The notes under the pieces were generated by a model. That model saw only the letters and a program-made list of their open reading frames with translations. It did not search any database and had not been told where the DNA came from. A stretch of 64,000 nucleotides of DNA from Viridothelium virens (taxonomy: Eukaryota > Ascomycota > Dothideomycetes > Trypetheliales > Trypetheliaceae), in contig ML991818.1 in the NCBI GenBank assembly GCA_010094025.1, forward strand, positions 124,001 to 188,000, in the 5' to 3' direction. This document shows positions 34,861 to 46,276 of the stretch, piece by piece. Position numbers and translations under genes: made by a program. The stretch's first letter is position 1, and each line of letters starts with the position of its first letter.

Positions 34861-35260
34861 GAAGGATGCCTGAGTTGCCCGATCTGTGTGGCATTCGCAG
34901 CGATTAATAGAGCCTTGGGAATCGTTTCTGGTATGAATTGGACGTATAGTAAAGCGGTCTCTTAATTATGGTAACTTCGTTTTGAAGAAGAGAATGACAC
35001 GAGGCTGAAATGATGGTCAAGGAATCACGCACAGCGATTGATGCAAATGCATATGAAATAGAGAAAGAAGACGAGAACATCCTTACCGCAGCCGCGATGT
35101 TTCTAATTGCATGACAGGAGTAACTAGCACTTGTCCTTAAGCGCCCCGTGCGCTCCTTGGTTGGCTTTTTGGGGCAACTGATAACGGAGGTACTGGTACG
35201 ACCAAGCTGAGGTGTCACCCGCATTTATATTGATGGCGCTATCGCACGGACGCGCCTTCG
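34861..35260. promoter_or_regulatory. NLR upstream region up to the inserted element
   Basis: 400 bases between the NLR start codon and the left end of the inverted-repeat element. The proximal NLR promoter should lie here, or be split by the insertion. No distinct motif was identified. Bases 35251-35260 are the left target-site copy. Confidence 0.4.
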
Positions 35261-35880
35261 GGAATCTGTGAGGACAACACCGCCGATCTGCGCGGACATC
35301 CATCACCAAGTAACCCCTTTCGTCCGTAATGAAACCTTCCTCAATCTCGCGTTTCATCTAGTATACACCGTAGGCTATCTAAACAAATGCATAGCTACGC
35401 GTCTGGTAGAAGACCTGTATAGAGATGAAAGCTCTGCGCAGAGGTGTGAGGCCTATTTAGAAGGCAAGGTCTCGCCTTTTTACTTATGTAGGTCTTACAC
35501 CTTTATGTAAATCTCTGTGCAGGTCTCGCACTTCTGCGTATCCACATAGGTCTCACCTTTACGTAGGTCTCCGTACAGCGTAGGTCTCCGTGCAGATCTC
35601 ATACCTCTGCCTAAGATACGCAGACCTCTCTCATATTTTTATATAGGTCTTTATGTACTTAAGTCTCGCGCCTCTGCCTAGATCTCACGCCTCTACGCAG
35701 ACCTTTCATCTCTGGGTAAGTCTCACACCAAACGTGTAGCTACACGTTTATTTAGAACAAAAAATGCCTACGGTACATACGATACTAGATAAAACACGAA
35801 ATTAAGGAAGATTTCGTTACGGACGAAAGGGGTTAGTTGGTGATGTCCGCGCAGATCGGCGGTGCTGTCCTCACAGGTTC
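35261..35880. mobile_element. Nonautonomous Mutator-like (MULE) element, 620 bp
   Basis: A 620-bp unit flanked by a perfect 10-bp direct repeat CGCGCCTTCG (35251-35260 and 35881-35890), the target-site duplication. Its ends are long inverted repeats: left 35261-35407, right 35727-35880. The first 40 bases of each arm match at 38 positions, and both begin GGAAYCTGTGAGGACA. Similarity then continues with small indels and almost only C/T or G/A differences through ACCGTAGGC to TAGCTAC. The combination of 9-11 bp duplication and arms over 100 bp points to the Mutator superfamily. There is no transposase, so it must have been moved in trans. The interior is a degenerate subrepeat array. The transition bias could reflect repeat-induced point mutation or plain decay. 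Confidence 0.85.
35460..35720. repeat. Degenerate GGTCTC-type subrepeats inside the MULE element
   Basis: Eight or so irregular units beginning GGTCTC or GGTCTT followed by variants of GCACCTCTGCGTA, spaced 17 to 45 bases. Some units are reversed (GCAGACCT), which makes the core partly self-complementary. No reading frame is conserved. It looks like expansion of a short end-derived sequence. Confidence 0.7.
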
Positions 35881-36124
35881 CCGCGCCTTCGTACATGGTG
35901 TGCGCACTGGTAGGCTTAGACCTGGGCAACGGATGACAAGATCTGCATAGACTGAAGCCAAGTGCCATGCAGCATTGCTGCATTTGAACCCCCACTGTAC
36001 TGCAGAAGCCGGAACATGGCGCTGTTTCCGATGGCTGCTTCCGAAAAGCCCATAAATGCAGTGCCTGCCGCCTAAGTGAAGGTACTTGATCGATGTTCTC
36101 TAGTCCCATCAAACGCCTTGAGGT

Positions 36125-37418
36125 ATGAATTCTTCTATAGAATACAAAGTAGTTGGCGACGAACCTATCGTCAATGCCGATATACTTGGAGGTACACCTT
36201 GCTACTATGGCATAGTGACATCGCTGATTGCCCTACTTCAGAAGAGATTCCTCTATTTCAACGACCCTGTGAAGTGGTTAGCCATGGATCGTCGGCTTGG
36301 GCTCGTAGCTACAGGATCGACACAAATTGTGAGAATGGCGACGAGGAGAGCTTTTTTATGAAGGTGAAAGTGCCCCACTGCGAGTGTAAAGGGCGAGAAT
36401 CGCATTCTGATGGACGGAAGACTTCTACTCACGCTGTAATAGGTCTCGACTGGCGATCATGGAAGAGAAGCATTGAAGGGCGAGTTCGAATCTACTTCCG
36501 CCATTCACGCCATCGTTGGTGACTTTGCCCCGAAGCCGATTAAATGGGGATCCTTCAAGAGCATCTCCAACACGCACTATTACTTATGCAAGTTCTATGA
36601 ACTTGCTGAAGAATTACCTGAGCCAAAAGATTTTTGTGCAAAAGTCGCTGCTCTGCACGCGAACAGTGTCTCTCCAAATGGGAAATTCGGCTTCCACGTA
36701 GTGACTTACAATGGAGATCTTCCGCAAGAAAACGGTTACACAGATACTTGGGAGGAATGCTTCAAGAACGGATTTGAGCATATGCTGAATATGAACATAA
36801 AGCGAGGTGGGCCCTGGGATGAAATGGAGTGTCTCAAATCGAACATGTTGGAGAAGGTGATTCCGAGACTCCTGAGACCCTTGGAAACTAGGGGACGCAG
36901 TGTCAAACCGGCGCTGGTCCATGGTGATCTTTGGTGTGGAAACGTCGCTATCGATACGCAGACCGATATTCCATTGATATATGACCCATCTAGCTTTTAC
37001 GCGCATAATGAGTGTGAATGGCACATGCCTTTGCTCGTGGTATGATGGCTGACACGTTGCAGATGAACTCGGTAACTGGCGTCCCGAGCGCAACAAATTC
37101 TCGCGCAGCTACTTCAATGCTTACCATACCCACATGCCAAAGGCCGAGCCCGAAGATGATTATGATGACCGCAATGCACTGTACAGCATGTAAGCGATCA
37201 CCTTCCGAGCTCAATAGTGGCGCTAATAAATAAAGGAGATTCAATCTGCATGCAGCAGCGTTGTTTCCTAAACTGACAAACTTTAGGACAATGTAAGTCT
37301 TCATTCAAGAATTTCGCATACTTCTTATAATATGTCTGCAAGGTGCACAGATGAGATGAAAAGACTTGTAACCAAATTTCCCGAGGGCTACGAGACATAT
37401 AGGGAAAATACTGATTAG
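36125..37418 (+). CDS. Fructosamine/ketosamine-3-kinase family protein
   Basis: Six exons: 36125-36191, 36242-36363, 36443-37013, 37063-37189, 37236-37292, 37343-37418, total 339 residues, all phases exact. The N-lobe has VVSHGSSAWARSYRID, FFMKVSTGDHGREALKGEFE (lysine and glutamate of the kinase-like fold) and DFAPKPIKWG. The C-lobe has the catalytic loop HGDLWCGN and the metal-binding region LIYDPSSFYAHNEYELG. The tail NFRTMCTDEMKRLVTKFPEG is also family-typical. Members phosphorylate sugars attached to protein amines (ketosamines), which destabilises the adduct and reverses glycation. The start lies 245 bases right of the MULE-like element, and an aldo-keto reductase follows 568 bases downstream on the same strand. 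Confidence 0.93.
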
Positions 37419-37986
37419 ATAAAATTGGAACTGAACCGGGAAAAGAAGAATGAGCAAGTATTGTGAAAGCTTTAGATAAGAAATTGGCATGCTGCAGAAC
37501 TTCTTTCCACAGTTCCGATGCCTCTGGCAAGACTGTGTTGCTAAGGCTTTGATACAGAGCCCTAGAATAAATTAGAAAGGCAATGAAAATATAGAGAGAT
37601 AAAGTCTCCCATAAGTATGGCAATGGATACGACTAAACGCAAATGTCGTATGTGTGTATGGCTGAATTGGTATGGAAAGCAGATTGGTCGATGCTATTAG
37701 ATAGTCAGCCTGTTCTTCTGTTACTATGCCTTTGTATGCTATGGCCATTCAAAAGGGCTTTCCTCACCAAATATCTATGCCTCATGTCTTCAACTTGCAT
37801 GATGCTTGCCAGGCGCTGTGCGATAGAAAAGCAACGCGGGGTGTCCGATCTCCTGACTGGGACGAAGACACGGCCCAACATCTTCAAAACTTTTGACCCC
37901 CACTGCATGCTTCCAATACTAATCTCGCTCTATGAGCTAATCCGCTGGAGTTGCCACTGATAATGTGTGCCTCTCAGGGCCTACCA
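37419..37986. other. Spacer between kinase and aldo-keto reductase
   Basis: 568 bases. The reductase frame stays open upstream and has another ATG at 37963 (MCASQGLPM). Otherwise only short frames and no repeat. Confidence 0.4.
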
Positions 37987-39372
37987 ATGAACTTCAAAGT
38001 CAATGGCGTCTCTATCCCTGCACTTGGTCTAGGAACCTTCCAGGGCGATGATAGTGATAGCAGTGTGAAAGAGACCGTCTTGAATGCGTTGCGGAAGGGA
38101 TACAGACATATTGATACGGCTGCTGCCTATGGAAATGAACAGCAGGTTGGAGACGCGATCAAAGAGAGTAGACTCCCCCGAAGAGAACTGTTCATTACTA
38201 CAAAATTGTTGAGTCCATTCTCTTACTCGCGCAGATATTCCGCTCCACTCTAACTTGGTGCAGAGCACAGACTTGTCATGACCCGACCGACGTTGAAGGA
38301 GCGCTTGATCTTAGTCTTTCATTGCTACAGCTCCAATATGGTAAGTAAGCTAATCCGAAGCTCAGCTGTAAATCTTACTAACCATTTGTCTGTCTGACTT
38401 TCAGTGGACCTCTACCTGATGCATTGTACGAACCACTGCTTGAATCAGATGTTCCTCAATGGTATTGAAAAGCGACTGACTTGTGTAAAGTTCCACATGC
38501 TTATTCCATTGGTCCTAACCATACTACGCTACGTCATCCTAATGGAAAGGTAGATGACGTTTCCAAAGAGTGACTGCATTTGGACCGAAATTGACATCTC
38601 ATATGCAGCCTGTCATCGACCGTGACCTTTCAAGAAGGTACACTCAAACTTGGACAGCAATGGAAAAACTCGTTGAGAAGGGCAAGGCAAAATTGATCGG
38701 TGAGGTTGCTAGAACTCGAATTCACCTTTTTAGGAGCTTCTTCTTACCTTTCTGGTAGGTCTCTCAAACTTCAACATACTCAAGACAAAGCGAGTGCTCG
38801 AAACTGCAAGGATTCGACCTGCCGTAAACCAGATTGAGATGCATCCGTACGTTTAGTTGAACCAAGTTTCGGGATCGACCTGAGTCTTGATGATTAGATA
38901 CCTGCCTCAGCTGGACCTTCTAGAGTACTGTCAGCGCGAGAGTATCCATGTAATGGCGCATCAGCCTCTCGGAGGCAGGCCAGTTGCAGTTGTCAATCCC
39001 AATGCAAATCTATCAGGCCCACTTCTTGATCCAGACGTAAGGATTCTGTGATACCGGCTGTCTCGAGGAGAAAGACTGTAGTTGCTAACTGACTGCTTGA
39101 TGTAGATTGCTAAGATTGCTACCGCCTACAAGAAGTCATCAGCACAAGTATTGCTGTCATGGGCGGTCCAGCGAGGAACTTCGACAATCCCGAAAACGGT
39201 GAGGGAGGAGCGTTTGATTGAGAACAGAGGTGTCTTCAGACTGAGCGGCGAGGACATGGACTTGATCACTGGTTTGGCGAATGCGAAGGGGGCCATACGA
39301 TTCCTGGATCCGAAAGGTCATATTGGATTTGATATATTTGACGAAGTGAAGGATGAACCGATATTGGATTAA
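37987..39372 (+). CDS. Aldo-keto reductase (AKR), eight exons
   Basis: Exons 37987-38207, 38264-38340, 38405-38425 (21 bases), 38491-38549, 38609-38699, 38759-38846, 38898-39036, 39106-39372, total 320 residues, phases all consistent. Family blocks: [30 protein letters not shown] with the catalytic D and Y; FITTKL with the catalytic K; VDLYLMHFPHAYSIG with [20 protein letters not shown]; and [15 protein letters not shown] near the cofactor site. This is an intact NADPH-dependent carbonyl reductase. An alternative start at 37963 adds eight residues. Substrate unknown. Position after a fructosamine kinase suggests 3-deoxyglucosone or similar dicarbonyls, which is inference only. It is the most intron-dense gene in the window. 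Confidence 0.93.
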
Positions 39373-39678
39373 AGTTTAGCTGCTTATGACGGTTGAAGTT
39401 TCTTTAGCGGTGGACTATGATTAGCTTACCAGTGAATTCATTTGACGTCGCGTCCCAAATCCATCCACTAAAGGCAGCGGCCTTTGGGGCAATGCAAATT
39501 GAGCCGTGAGCCAAAAGCTGTGCCACCAGTCGGGAACATCAGCACCTTCCTCTTCTCAAACAACTCTCAAACACGCATACGAACTGCGTAAGACCTATTC
39601 TCCAGGTGCTTGTTATCCAAGAATGGGTTCTTCTTAAAATGCTATAAAATTGTCATAAAGAGGTTGCAATCCTTGGCA
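39373..39678. promoter_or_regulatory. Upstream region of TRS20
   Basis: 306 bases between tandem genes, taken to contain the AKR 3' end and the TRS20 promoter by position only. Confidence 0.35.
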
Positions 39679-40357
39679 ATGTCCTACTACTTCGCAATTG
39701 TCGGCACGAAGGATAACCCACTTTTCGAGCATGAATTCGGTACCTCTAAGCAAGGAGGAGATGGCATTGCACGCTTTAGGGAAGAAGCAAGACATATGAA
39801 CCAATTCATCGTTCACAGTAGCTTGGATATAGTTGAGGAAGTCCAATGGGGTAGCGGCCAGATGTAAGTGTTCTCTTCCAACTTTATTTTCACTAAACAC
39901 ACGAGCATGTTAGATACATCGTGTCGAAAGCCTTTGCGGAGATGTTATAGTCTTCACGGCTAACCAACTCAGGTATCTCAAGCATATCGATCGGTTCTAT
40001 AACAACTACATCTCCTGCTTCCTCACCGGCGGCAACATCAAGTTCCTCCTCCTCCACAACCCCGATCCCTCCGCTCCAAATACGCACGCCTCCCTCTCCT
40101 CACAGCCAAACCCACCCTCGGCATCCACTTCGCGCCTCTCCACTGCAAGCCTCGGCGCTAGCTCGCGCACAAACAACTCAAGCGTAGCATCAAACCCTAC
40201 ATCGCCGGCTGCCGAGGAGGCTGTGCGCCAGTTTATGGTTGAGATTTACGATGCATGGGTCAAAAATCTGATGAATCCGTTCTACGGTTTGAACGCGCCC
40301 GTGAAGAGTCCAGTGTTTAGGGCAAGGGTCGCCGCAGCGGCGAAGAAGTATCTATGA
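39679..40357 (+). CDS. TRS20: TRAPP complex subunit Trs20/TRAPPC2 (sedlin)
   Basis: Two exons: 39679-39863 and 39973-40357, intron of 109 bases, total 189 residues. The start MSYYFAIVGTKDNPLFEHEF is the sedlin signature, followed by QFIVHSSLDIVEEVQW and YLKHIDRFYNNYISCFLTGG, then NIKFLLLHNPD. The last block IYDAWVKNLMNPFYGLNAPV is also conserved. A Ser/Pro/Thr-rich insert of about 55 residues sits in the middle, longer than in yeast or mammals but common in filamentous fungi. Trs20 is a longin-fold core subunit of TRAPP, the exchange factor for Rab1 and Rab11 type GTPases, acting in ER-Golgi traffic and autophagy. Confidence 0.95.
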
Positions 40358-41262
40358 AAAACAAGGAAGGTCATTATCGGAACAAGAGTTACGAGCTGCT
40401 GCCTGCTCCAGCAATTCTAGCGGCAGTGAAGCAGGCACGCATGTTGTGCGTCTGCCAAGGCATTCATGATGGCTTGTGCATACCAACAGGGAGGTCGTAA
40501 GGGGGGCCCGTGGTTAGAGGCTGAGAAGGGGCCTAGCCAGCTTTGCTGAAGTGGACACTCTCGATAGTCTCGCTCCAGGAGAACTTCTATTCTCGCGATT
40601 GGGCTGGTCCACTGCTCCAGGTCGAGCAGAAATGAAGAGAGTAAGAGACGCAGTTCGATCCAAGTCAGGAATAATATAGTACTCGTGGAAGGAGCAGCTA
40701 ATCGAACGCGTCAAAGGGTACGCAGAGCTAGATTCCACAACGCCATTGCAATAATACTGCCAAGGTGAGGGAAGGAGGAGAGTATCATTCATTGTCCAAT
40801 GACAGCTGCACATCATGGTGAGATTTGCCGGCATGATGAACTTTTCAGTTATCGTGCTACAGCACTCGAAGAGGGGCTAAGGCAAGCAGATGGTCTTTTA
40901 CTCAGGCAATCAGTGTCATGGTTACAGATGCAGCAGGTTAAGAGGCATTTTTCGAATGAGAGGTTAAAAGGTTAAAATACCATTACGAAATATTAATAAG
41001 CTTCAAATGAAAACTGTGGTATCTCTCGCGTAATGCAGTTCCTCGCTCGCCAGGTGCCAAATCGAAACAATCTCAAATGCCCCATGCTATCCTCCATCAT
41101 TCGGTCCGGCCGTGACTCATGGTCATTTATCCTCAATTCTTTCTCCTGCACCATTAGGCAATCCAGAATCTTCATGCTGAGCCCGCCAAGCATGCAGCCA
41201 AATTACTAGCAGGCGCGCTGTCTCATCCTCCTGTTTCCTAGATATCCCGCAGTTTTCTGGTG
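40358..41262. other. Intergenic, convergent 3' ends
   Basis: 905 bases between TRS20 and the minus-strand serine-rich gene. No supported gene or repeat. Confidence 0.45.
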
Positions 41263-41832
41263 TCAATTATCTCGTCTCTCAATCACCCTCTTCACCGTCC
41301 CTGTGACACTGAATCCCCCAAACAACCAGTCGTTGCTATGTCGTCCACACTGCGCCACCTGCATCGTTCCCGTCGGACTGTTCAAGCTCCCATAACTACT
41401 TCCCCTGCCATGCGGCTTCGGCTGGGTTCCCACTGACGTCGCCGGTACTGTTCGACTGCTGCTGGGCCTCGACGAAACTCTCGGTCGAGTTGTAGAAGGA
41501 GATGGCAGTGCAGAAGATGGAGCGGCAGAAGTTGCGGCTGTTGGAGGAGCCGGCGATCGGCTCCGTGAGTGACGATTGCGAGAGCGCGAGCGTGAACGGA
41601 CGGATTGGGCGAGGGCGCCGAAGAAAGATCGTTCCGCGGGCGAGGCTGGAGAGGCGGGTGAGGCTGTTGAAGAAAAGGAGGAGGCGGGAGAGACGGGCGA
41701 GAAGTACGATGTTTGTGCTCCAGCGTGTGATTGTGGGGAGAATGGAGTTGACGATGAGGCTGAGCTTGTAGAGGTCGTCGAAGTAGTTGTGATGGTTCGT
41801 GGTGGTGCAGGAGGATAGCTTGAGCGCGGCAT
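41263..41832 (-). CDS. Serine-rich low-complexity hypothetical protein
   Basis: Single open frame of 189 residues from an ATG. The first 140 residues are almost entirely S, T, P, A and R, with RS dipeptides (RSRSRSRNRHSRSRS) in the middle. The end is different: GRHSNDWLFGGFSVTGTVKR is compact and hydrophobic, and I believe similar C termini occur in short fungal proteins, which argues for a real gene. The disordered part plus a short conserved tail suggests an adaptor or a membrane-associated peptide; no function is assigned. Long frames on the other strand here come from the sequence bias. Confidence 0.6.
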   Translation of the reverse strand: MPRSSYPPAPPRTITTTSTTSTSSASSSTPFSPQSHAGAQTSYFSPVSPASSFSSTASPASPASPAERSFFGALAQSVRSRSRSRNRHSRSRSPAPPTAATSAAPSSALPSPSTTRPRVSSRPSSSRTVPATSVGTQPKPHGRGSSYGSLNSPTGTMQVAQCGRHSNDWLFGGFSVTGTVKRVIERRDN

Positions 41833-44638
41833 CGTCGAATAGAACTCTGATCAAGACGATGAAAGGCTGTTTGATGTCCAATCCGCTCGGAAGGAGGAAA
41901 AGCCTGTCGCAAAAGATGACGTCGCGAGTACGAATGGTGTAGCGATAAGGCAGAAAAGGACGGAAGGAAGAACGGAAGACGAGGCTGAAAGGCACCAACC
42001 TGTGATATATACTAATCAAGGCAGCTGTACGGAACACAACCTAACAGTCTGGCCATTGTCTACGAAGCTTGACGCATACCTACTCTAGGCCATCGGTGAG
42101 TTGCCCCTCTGAATCATCCTCAAACCCACGAGAGGCCGCACAAAATCAGGCAGCCGTGGGCTAGAAACGCACACAGCGGCGGGGAAATCCAAGCGGATTC
42201 ACCGCATCTTCGAGCCAAGCATGGAATCACCCCACTCCAGTAGCACGAGCCAACGCAGCAGCAACCCTACGAGGCTGACAGCACGCGCTTTCATTGGAGC
42301 GGGGAGCGGATGGTGCCATCCGGGAAGGAGCACCTTTTACTCTTCTCGGACCCAACCCGACCCATTCTCGACCACCTTAACCGCTAGGTCGATTTTCATA
42401 TCAATGCATGCCTGTCCCCTTCCGAAACATGCATTGCCGGTCGCCTTGGTCATCTTCGTTCATCCGACGAAAGAACTCTACCATTGCCAAGCTTCACATA
42501 GGTGCTCGTCCCATGACGACGTCTCCTGCTACTTGTATGCTCCGTTAGCTTGGACGAGATACCACCATTTAGCCTGGATGGGCTTTCCTGGGTCGACTCG
42601 GCGAGACCCGCGATGATGCAGGCATACGAACCGTGAACAGCTTTGCTAACATGTATCAAGTTAAGAGCAAGGCTGTCGCGCGAAGAGCGCCTGATAAGGT
42701 TGGAAGATACAGCCCTAATCAGTCTCTGCCGTGTGAGTGAGACATTTAAGAAAGTTCAAAGCCAAGCGCCAGAATGGTAAGCCGGCAAGCCCTGAAGACC
42801 TGTACGGAAGAATAGGCAGGATCATCCATTCAGATGATAGACCAAAAGGAAACAGAAGGATGTCTGAGTTCCTTTGTTACGCACGTAACCAGACAGCTGT
42901 GCAAAACCCAAAGCAATAACCAATGCTTCTTACACAGAAGTCGCAATACCTCCGCGATTGAAATGGCAATATCCGGATTAAAGCTTGGATTTTCAAGTGC
43001 CTGTGGACTCTACGCTCGAGCGCTCAGAATATCGAATCTTGAGAATAAGAAGCCTGACTTATCGAATACTTCTACCTTCGATACTCGAATGTAGGAAATC
43101 CTGGATCCTCTGAATGCTCGAGCTGCTGAACGCAAGGCTTGGAGATATGGGGCAGTGCAGCTTGCTCCCGTACTTTCGACAACGTCTTCTCGGAAGAATC
43201 GAGTGTGTGTTGAGAACATCGATATCACCTGTTCGTCGAGATGACTTTCTCAATCGCGAGCTTTGGGCGCTCCTCGTCAAAGTTCCCATGGGGTTGGAAT
43301 GCTGCATGGTATCAATAGAAAGTGGCGCACGGCACTTTGCTTGCACATCTTCTTCTGAAAGAAAGCATTGCCGTGGATTTCAAGCATATTGGGGAATGTC
43401 TGAAATGGTAGGCTGCGTAATGCTTGCCCAGAAGCTTCGTGAGAACGTAGGTAGCGTTTGATATCAATTAGGCTAACGGAGTTTGGACAATGTCAACTTC
43501 GAGACCGCGGCTGCCTATATATATTGCGTATCAAGTAATAATTGCTGATTATATACACTCCTTTTTGTGGATACGACGGGCATACTGTAGGATCAAGCGG
43601 CCCGGCTCGTTAATGGATGTGAAATCCTGCCGTAGAACATTGGATTATTGCGTAAGGTAGGATCGTGGCGTCATTACGTACATGTACTTCCCTCGCGCGT
43701 CTCGCTTCAAGCCGACACAACAACACCCTCAATCAAAAGCCCTCCTTGAGCCATGCACTAGATGAAGCGGTTGGTGGTGAGATGGTCGCAGTTACAGTTC
43801 AGCATACCTACCACCGCTGCAGGTTATGACAAAGACTTCAGAGACGATCCGGGCTGAAGTATTCGTCTATCGACCTGCACGAATCTGAATGCAGCCTTCT
43901 TGAAAATGGCCCATTATGCAGGAGCTTTTCTTTTTGTAGCCTATGAGTATCCAGCCGCTGTTACGCCCGAGACCTCCCCGTTGGCGGCTGACAGCGATGG
44001 TGTATGAGTTCGTGGCCCTATTGCATAGAAATCTCGTACGTCAGTTCATGCGACCTCTCGTGTAGCGTGCAGGACGAATGGCAATAGAGGGGTTTTCTGC
44101 TAGCTTTCTGCTAACGCTACCCACTTCTGTGGTCCAATGTTACTAATTCTCTTCTTACGCTTGATTCAGCCCCCGTCTCCCCGGCTTAATGGTAACGGCA
44201 TGCAGTCCTACTGCAGACCACCCCCCACAATGGCGGACAAGCGAATGTGCCACCAATGGGTGCATGAAGTCTTCCTCTTTAATATCCTGGCTGCCCCGTG
44301 GCTGTTCGCTTGCTGACATGGGAGGTCAGATCTTTGTTGGAACTTGAACGCTTTTTGCTCCCGGGACATTGAATCTACTACTCGTCTCCATTGGGCTGGG
44401 AACTATTTGTGGGCAAGTCCATCCAGATATTGCGCTTACTACTTCAAAAGCATGAAGCTATCCATGACCTAGTTGACTAGAGTAATGCAAAACGTAGCAT
44501 GACCCTTCTGTCTTGCCCCGACTTTGCGGCAACTTCCCCTGATTTTGGATCCGTCGCTCTTTAAATTGTCCTTAGTTGGATATTCCTCAACTGATGAATT
44601 TGACCTAAGATCTTCAGCAGGATTCTAGTCCTTGCAAG
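41833..44638. other. Gene-poor region of 2.8 kb
   Basis: No frame with family resemblance or splice support on either strand. There is a TATA-like AT tract at about 43515-43525. I see no inverted repeats with target duplications and no transposase. The last part before 44639 presumably includes the promoter of the receptor gene. Confidence 0.45.
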
Positions 44639-46109
44639 ATGTCCAGTAAACCTCCGCATGGACCGCCAGGTGTTGATCCAAACTTCAACAATGCTCCGAA
44701 GCTCTTAGGAGCAGCCTGGAGTCTTGCGGCGCTTGTCACAGTATTTGTTGGCCTACGGCTCTACACAAGAGCGGTGCTTGTCAAGAATGTAGCATTGGAT
44801 GACCATATCCTTATACTTGCAGTTGTAAATTTCCCTTCCTACTATGTTCCAAAGATGAAGACTCACGATGGTCTAGATTGTAACCTGGGCAACGGCAGCA
44901 TTGGCACAAGTCTCATGCAATGCAGGCTTGGGCCGGCCGTTATACTTCCTACCGCCCGAAAATGTTGTTGAGGCATTGAAATGGGTCCTTATTGCTCAAC
45001 CTGTGGGTATTCTGGCGGGTATGCTAGGTCGTATATCCTTTGCTGTCACCCTTTTACGGCTCCCAGGACCGCATGATCAGGTCAAACGAGCCACTCTCTA
45101 TGGCATTATAGTAGAGCAAGTTCTTGTCAACTTCACCTTTGTCATTATCCAATTTGCGCAGTGCGGCTCTCAGGTCAACGCTATCTGGGATCCGGCTGTC
45201 GCAGCAAAAGCGCACTGCTGGTCTCGGAACGTAGAGTATGATTTTGGCATCTTTCAGAGCTGTAAGATGGCTCCACAAATATGACATATGCAACTAGAGG
45301 AGACTGATATCACAATGTAGCTACGAGCGTCGCAACTGACCTGGCGCTGACCGTCGTACCCTTGTGGATCATTTGGAAAATGCAACTCAAACTGGCTGTG
45401 AAGATCAGCCTAGGTTTCCTTCTTGGTTTGAGCATATTGTACGCACCTCTCTCCATGAGTCACAAATCTATTGGACTAATAATCTTCCCAGCGCCATGAT
45501 AACGACTATCGTCAAGACGGTTGAAGTCTCAAAAGTTCAGAACAATCCTGATGTCACAGGTATGGGCTTTTGGCTACTCCAGATTTTTTGTCTAGTCAAA
45601 TTGTGACCAATGCTGATTCAACTCCAGTGGCCACTGCCACACTGTTTATGTGGGGAGAGCTAGAAGGTGCCATGGTTATTATTGCAGCATCGATCTCTGC
45701 CTTCAAACCCCTGTTCCAGAAAATAGCGCCGCATATCGTCACCGGCAGCGCTGCCAAAATCTATAAATTATCTTCTCATAGAAACGACAGGTCGAATCCT
45801 GGAAACCAGGTGATGGCACCAGTACGACGGAGGCGGGATGACTGGGACTTTGAAATGCTGCCCATGAACAGCGCCCTGCACCAAGAGAAAACGCTATCGG
45901 AGGATCCAACGACGCATCATACGAGCTGGTATAGTGATGTTGATGAAACGATTATTCGGGCACCTGGCTGGGAAGATGAAGAGCGTAGGGTTCAGACAAG
46001 CCTGGAGCACTCCCCGGCACCAGAGCTACTGCCAAAGGAGTCCTTACAATCGAACGAAGAGGCATTATCAAGTCACTACCATACAAGAGAGCCGAAAAAC
46101 ATTGTGTAA
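44639..46109 (+). CDS. Pth11-like seven-helix membrane receptor (fungal rhodopsin-like domain)
   Basis: Five exons: 44639-44824, 44877-45261, 45321-45438, 45492-45559, 45628-46109, total 412 residues. Seven hydrophobic segments are spread over residues 20-285. Motifs of the fungal extracellular-rhodopsin/Pth11 family are visible: VFVGLRLYTRAVLVKNVALD with DDH after helix 2, a short loop GLGRPLYFLPPENV, QFAQCGSQVNAIWDPAV and DLALTVVPLWIIWKMQLKL. The cytosolic tail of about 120 residues is polar and acidic. No CFEM domain precedes the helices. Such proteins are candidate G-protein-coupled or plasma-membrane sensors, numerous in plant- and soil-associated fungi; the ligand is unknown. Confidence 0.92.
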
Positions 46110-46276
46110 TGAGCACGTACCACCACTGCGGATGCTTTGGGGACCTTTCATGATGGGAGACATTTTGGCGTTCGAGAAAAGCTTTGCATAATGTATAGAC
46201 GGGTATCAATGGAGCATAGATAGGACTAGGCTCGGAACACGATACCCACTTACACGTAAGATCTTCCATGCCGTTT

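Noticed and set aside
35460-35720. Short repeats with regular starts, as might suggest a CRISPR-like array
   Set aside because: Irregular spacing, no conserved spacer length, eukaryotic context, and placement inside a MULE-type inverted-repeat element.
35268-36112. Similar short frames in the two arms of the inverted repeat (text TPFVRNE..FLN)
   Set aside because: The similarity follows from the arms being inverted copies of one DNA sequence, not from two genes.
41382-42037. Alternative frames over the serine-rich gene
   Set aside because: Compositional shadows of the Ser/Pro/Arg-rich frame; only the chosen frame ends in the compact NDWLFGGFSV block.
42221-42616. Plus-strand frame of 131 codons in the gene-poor region
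   Set aside because: No resemblance to known proteins and no introns or codon bias like the neighbours.
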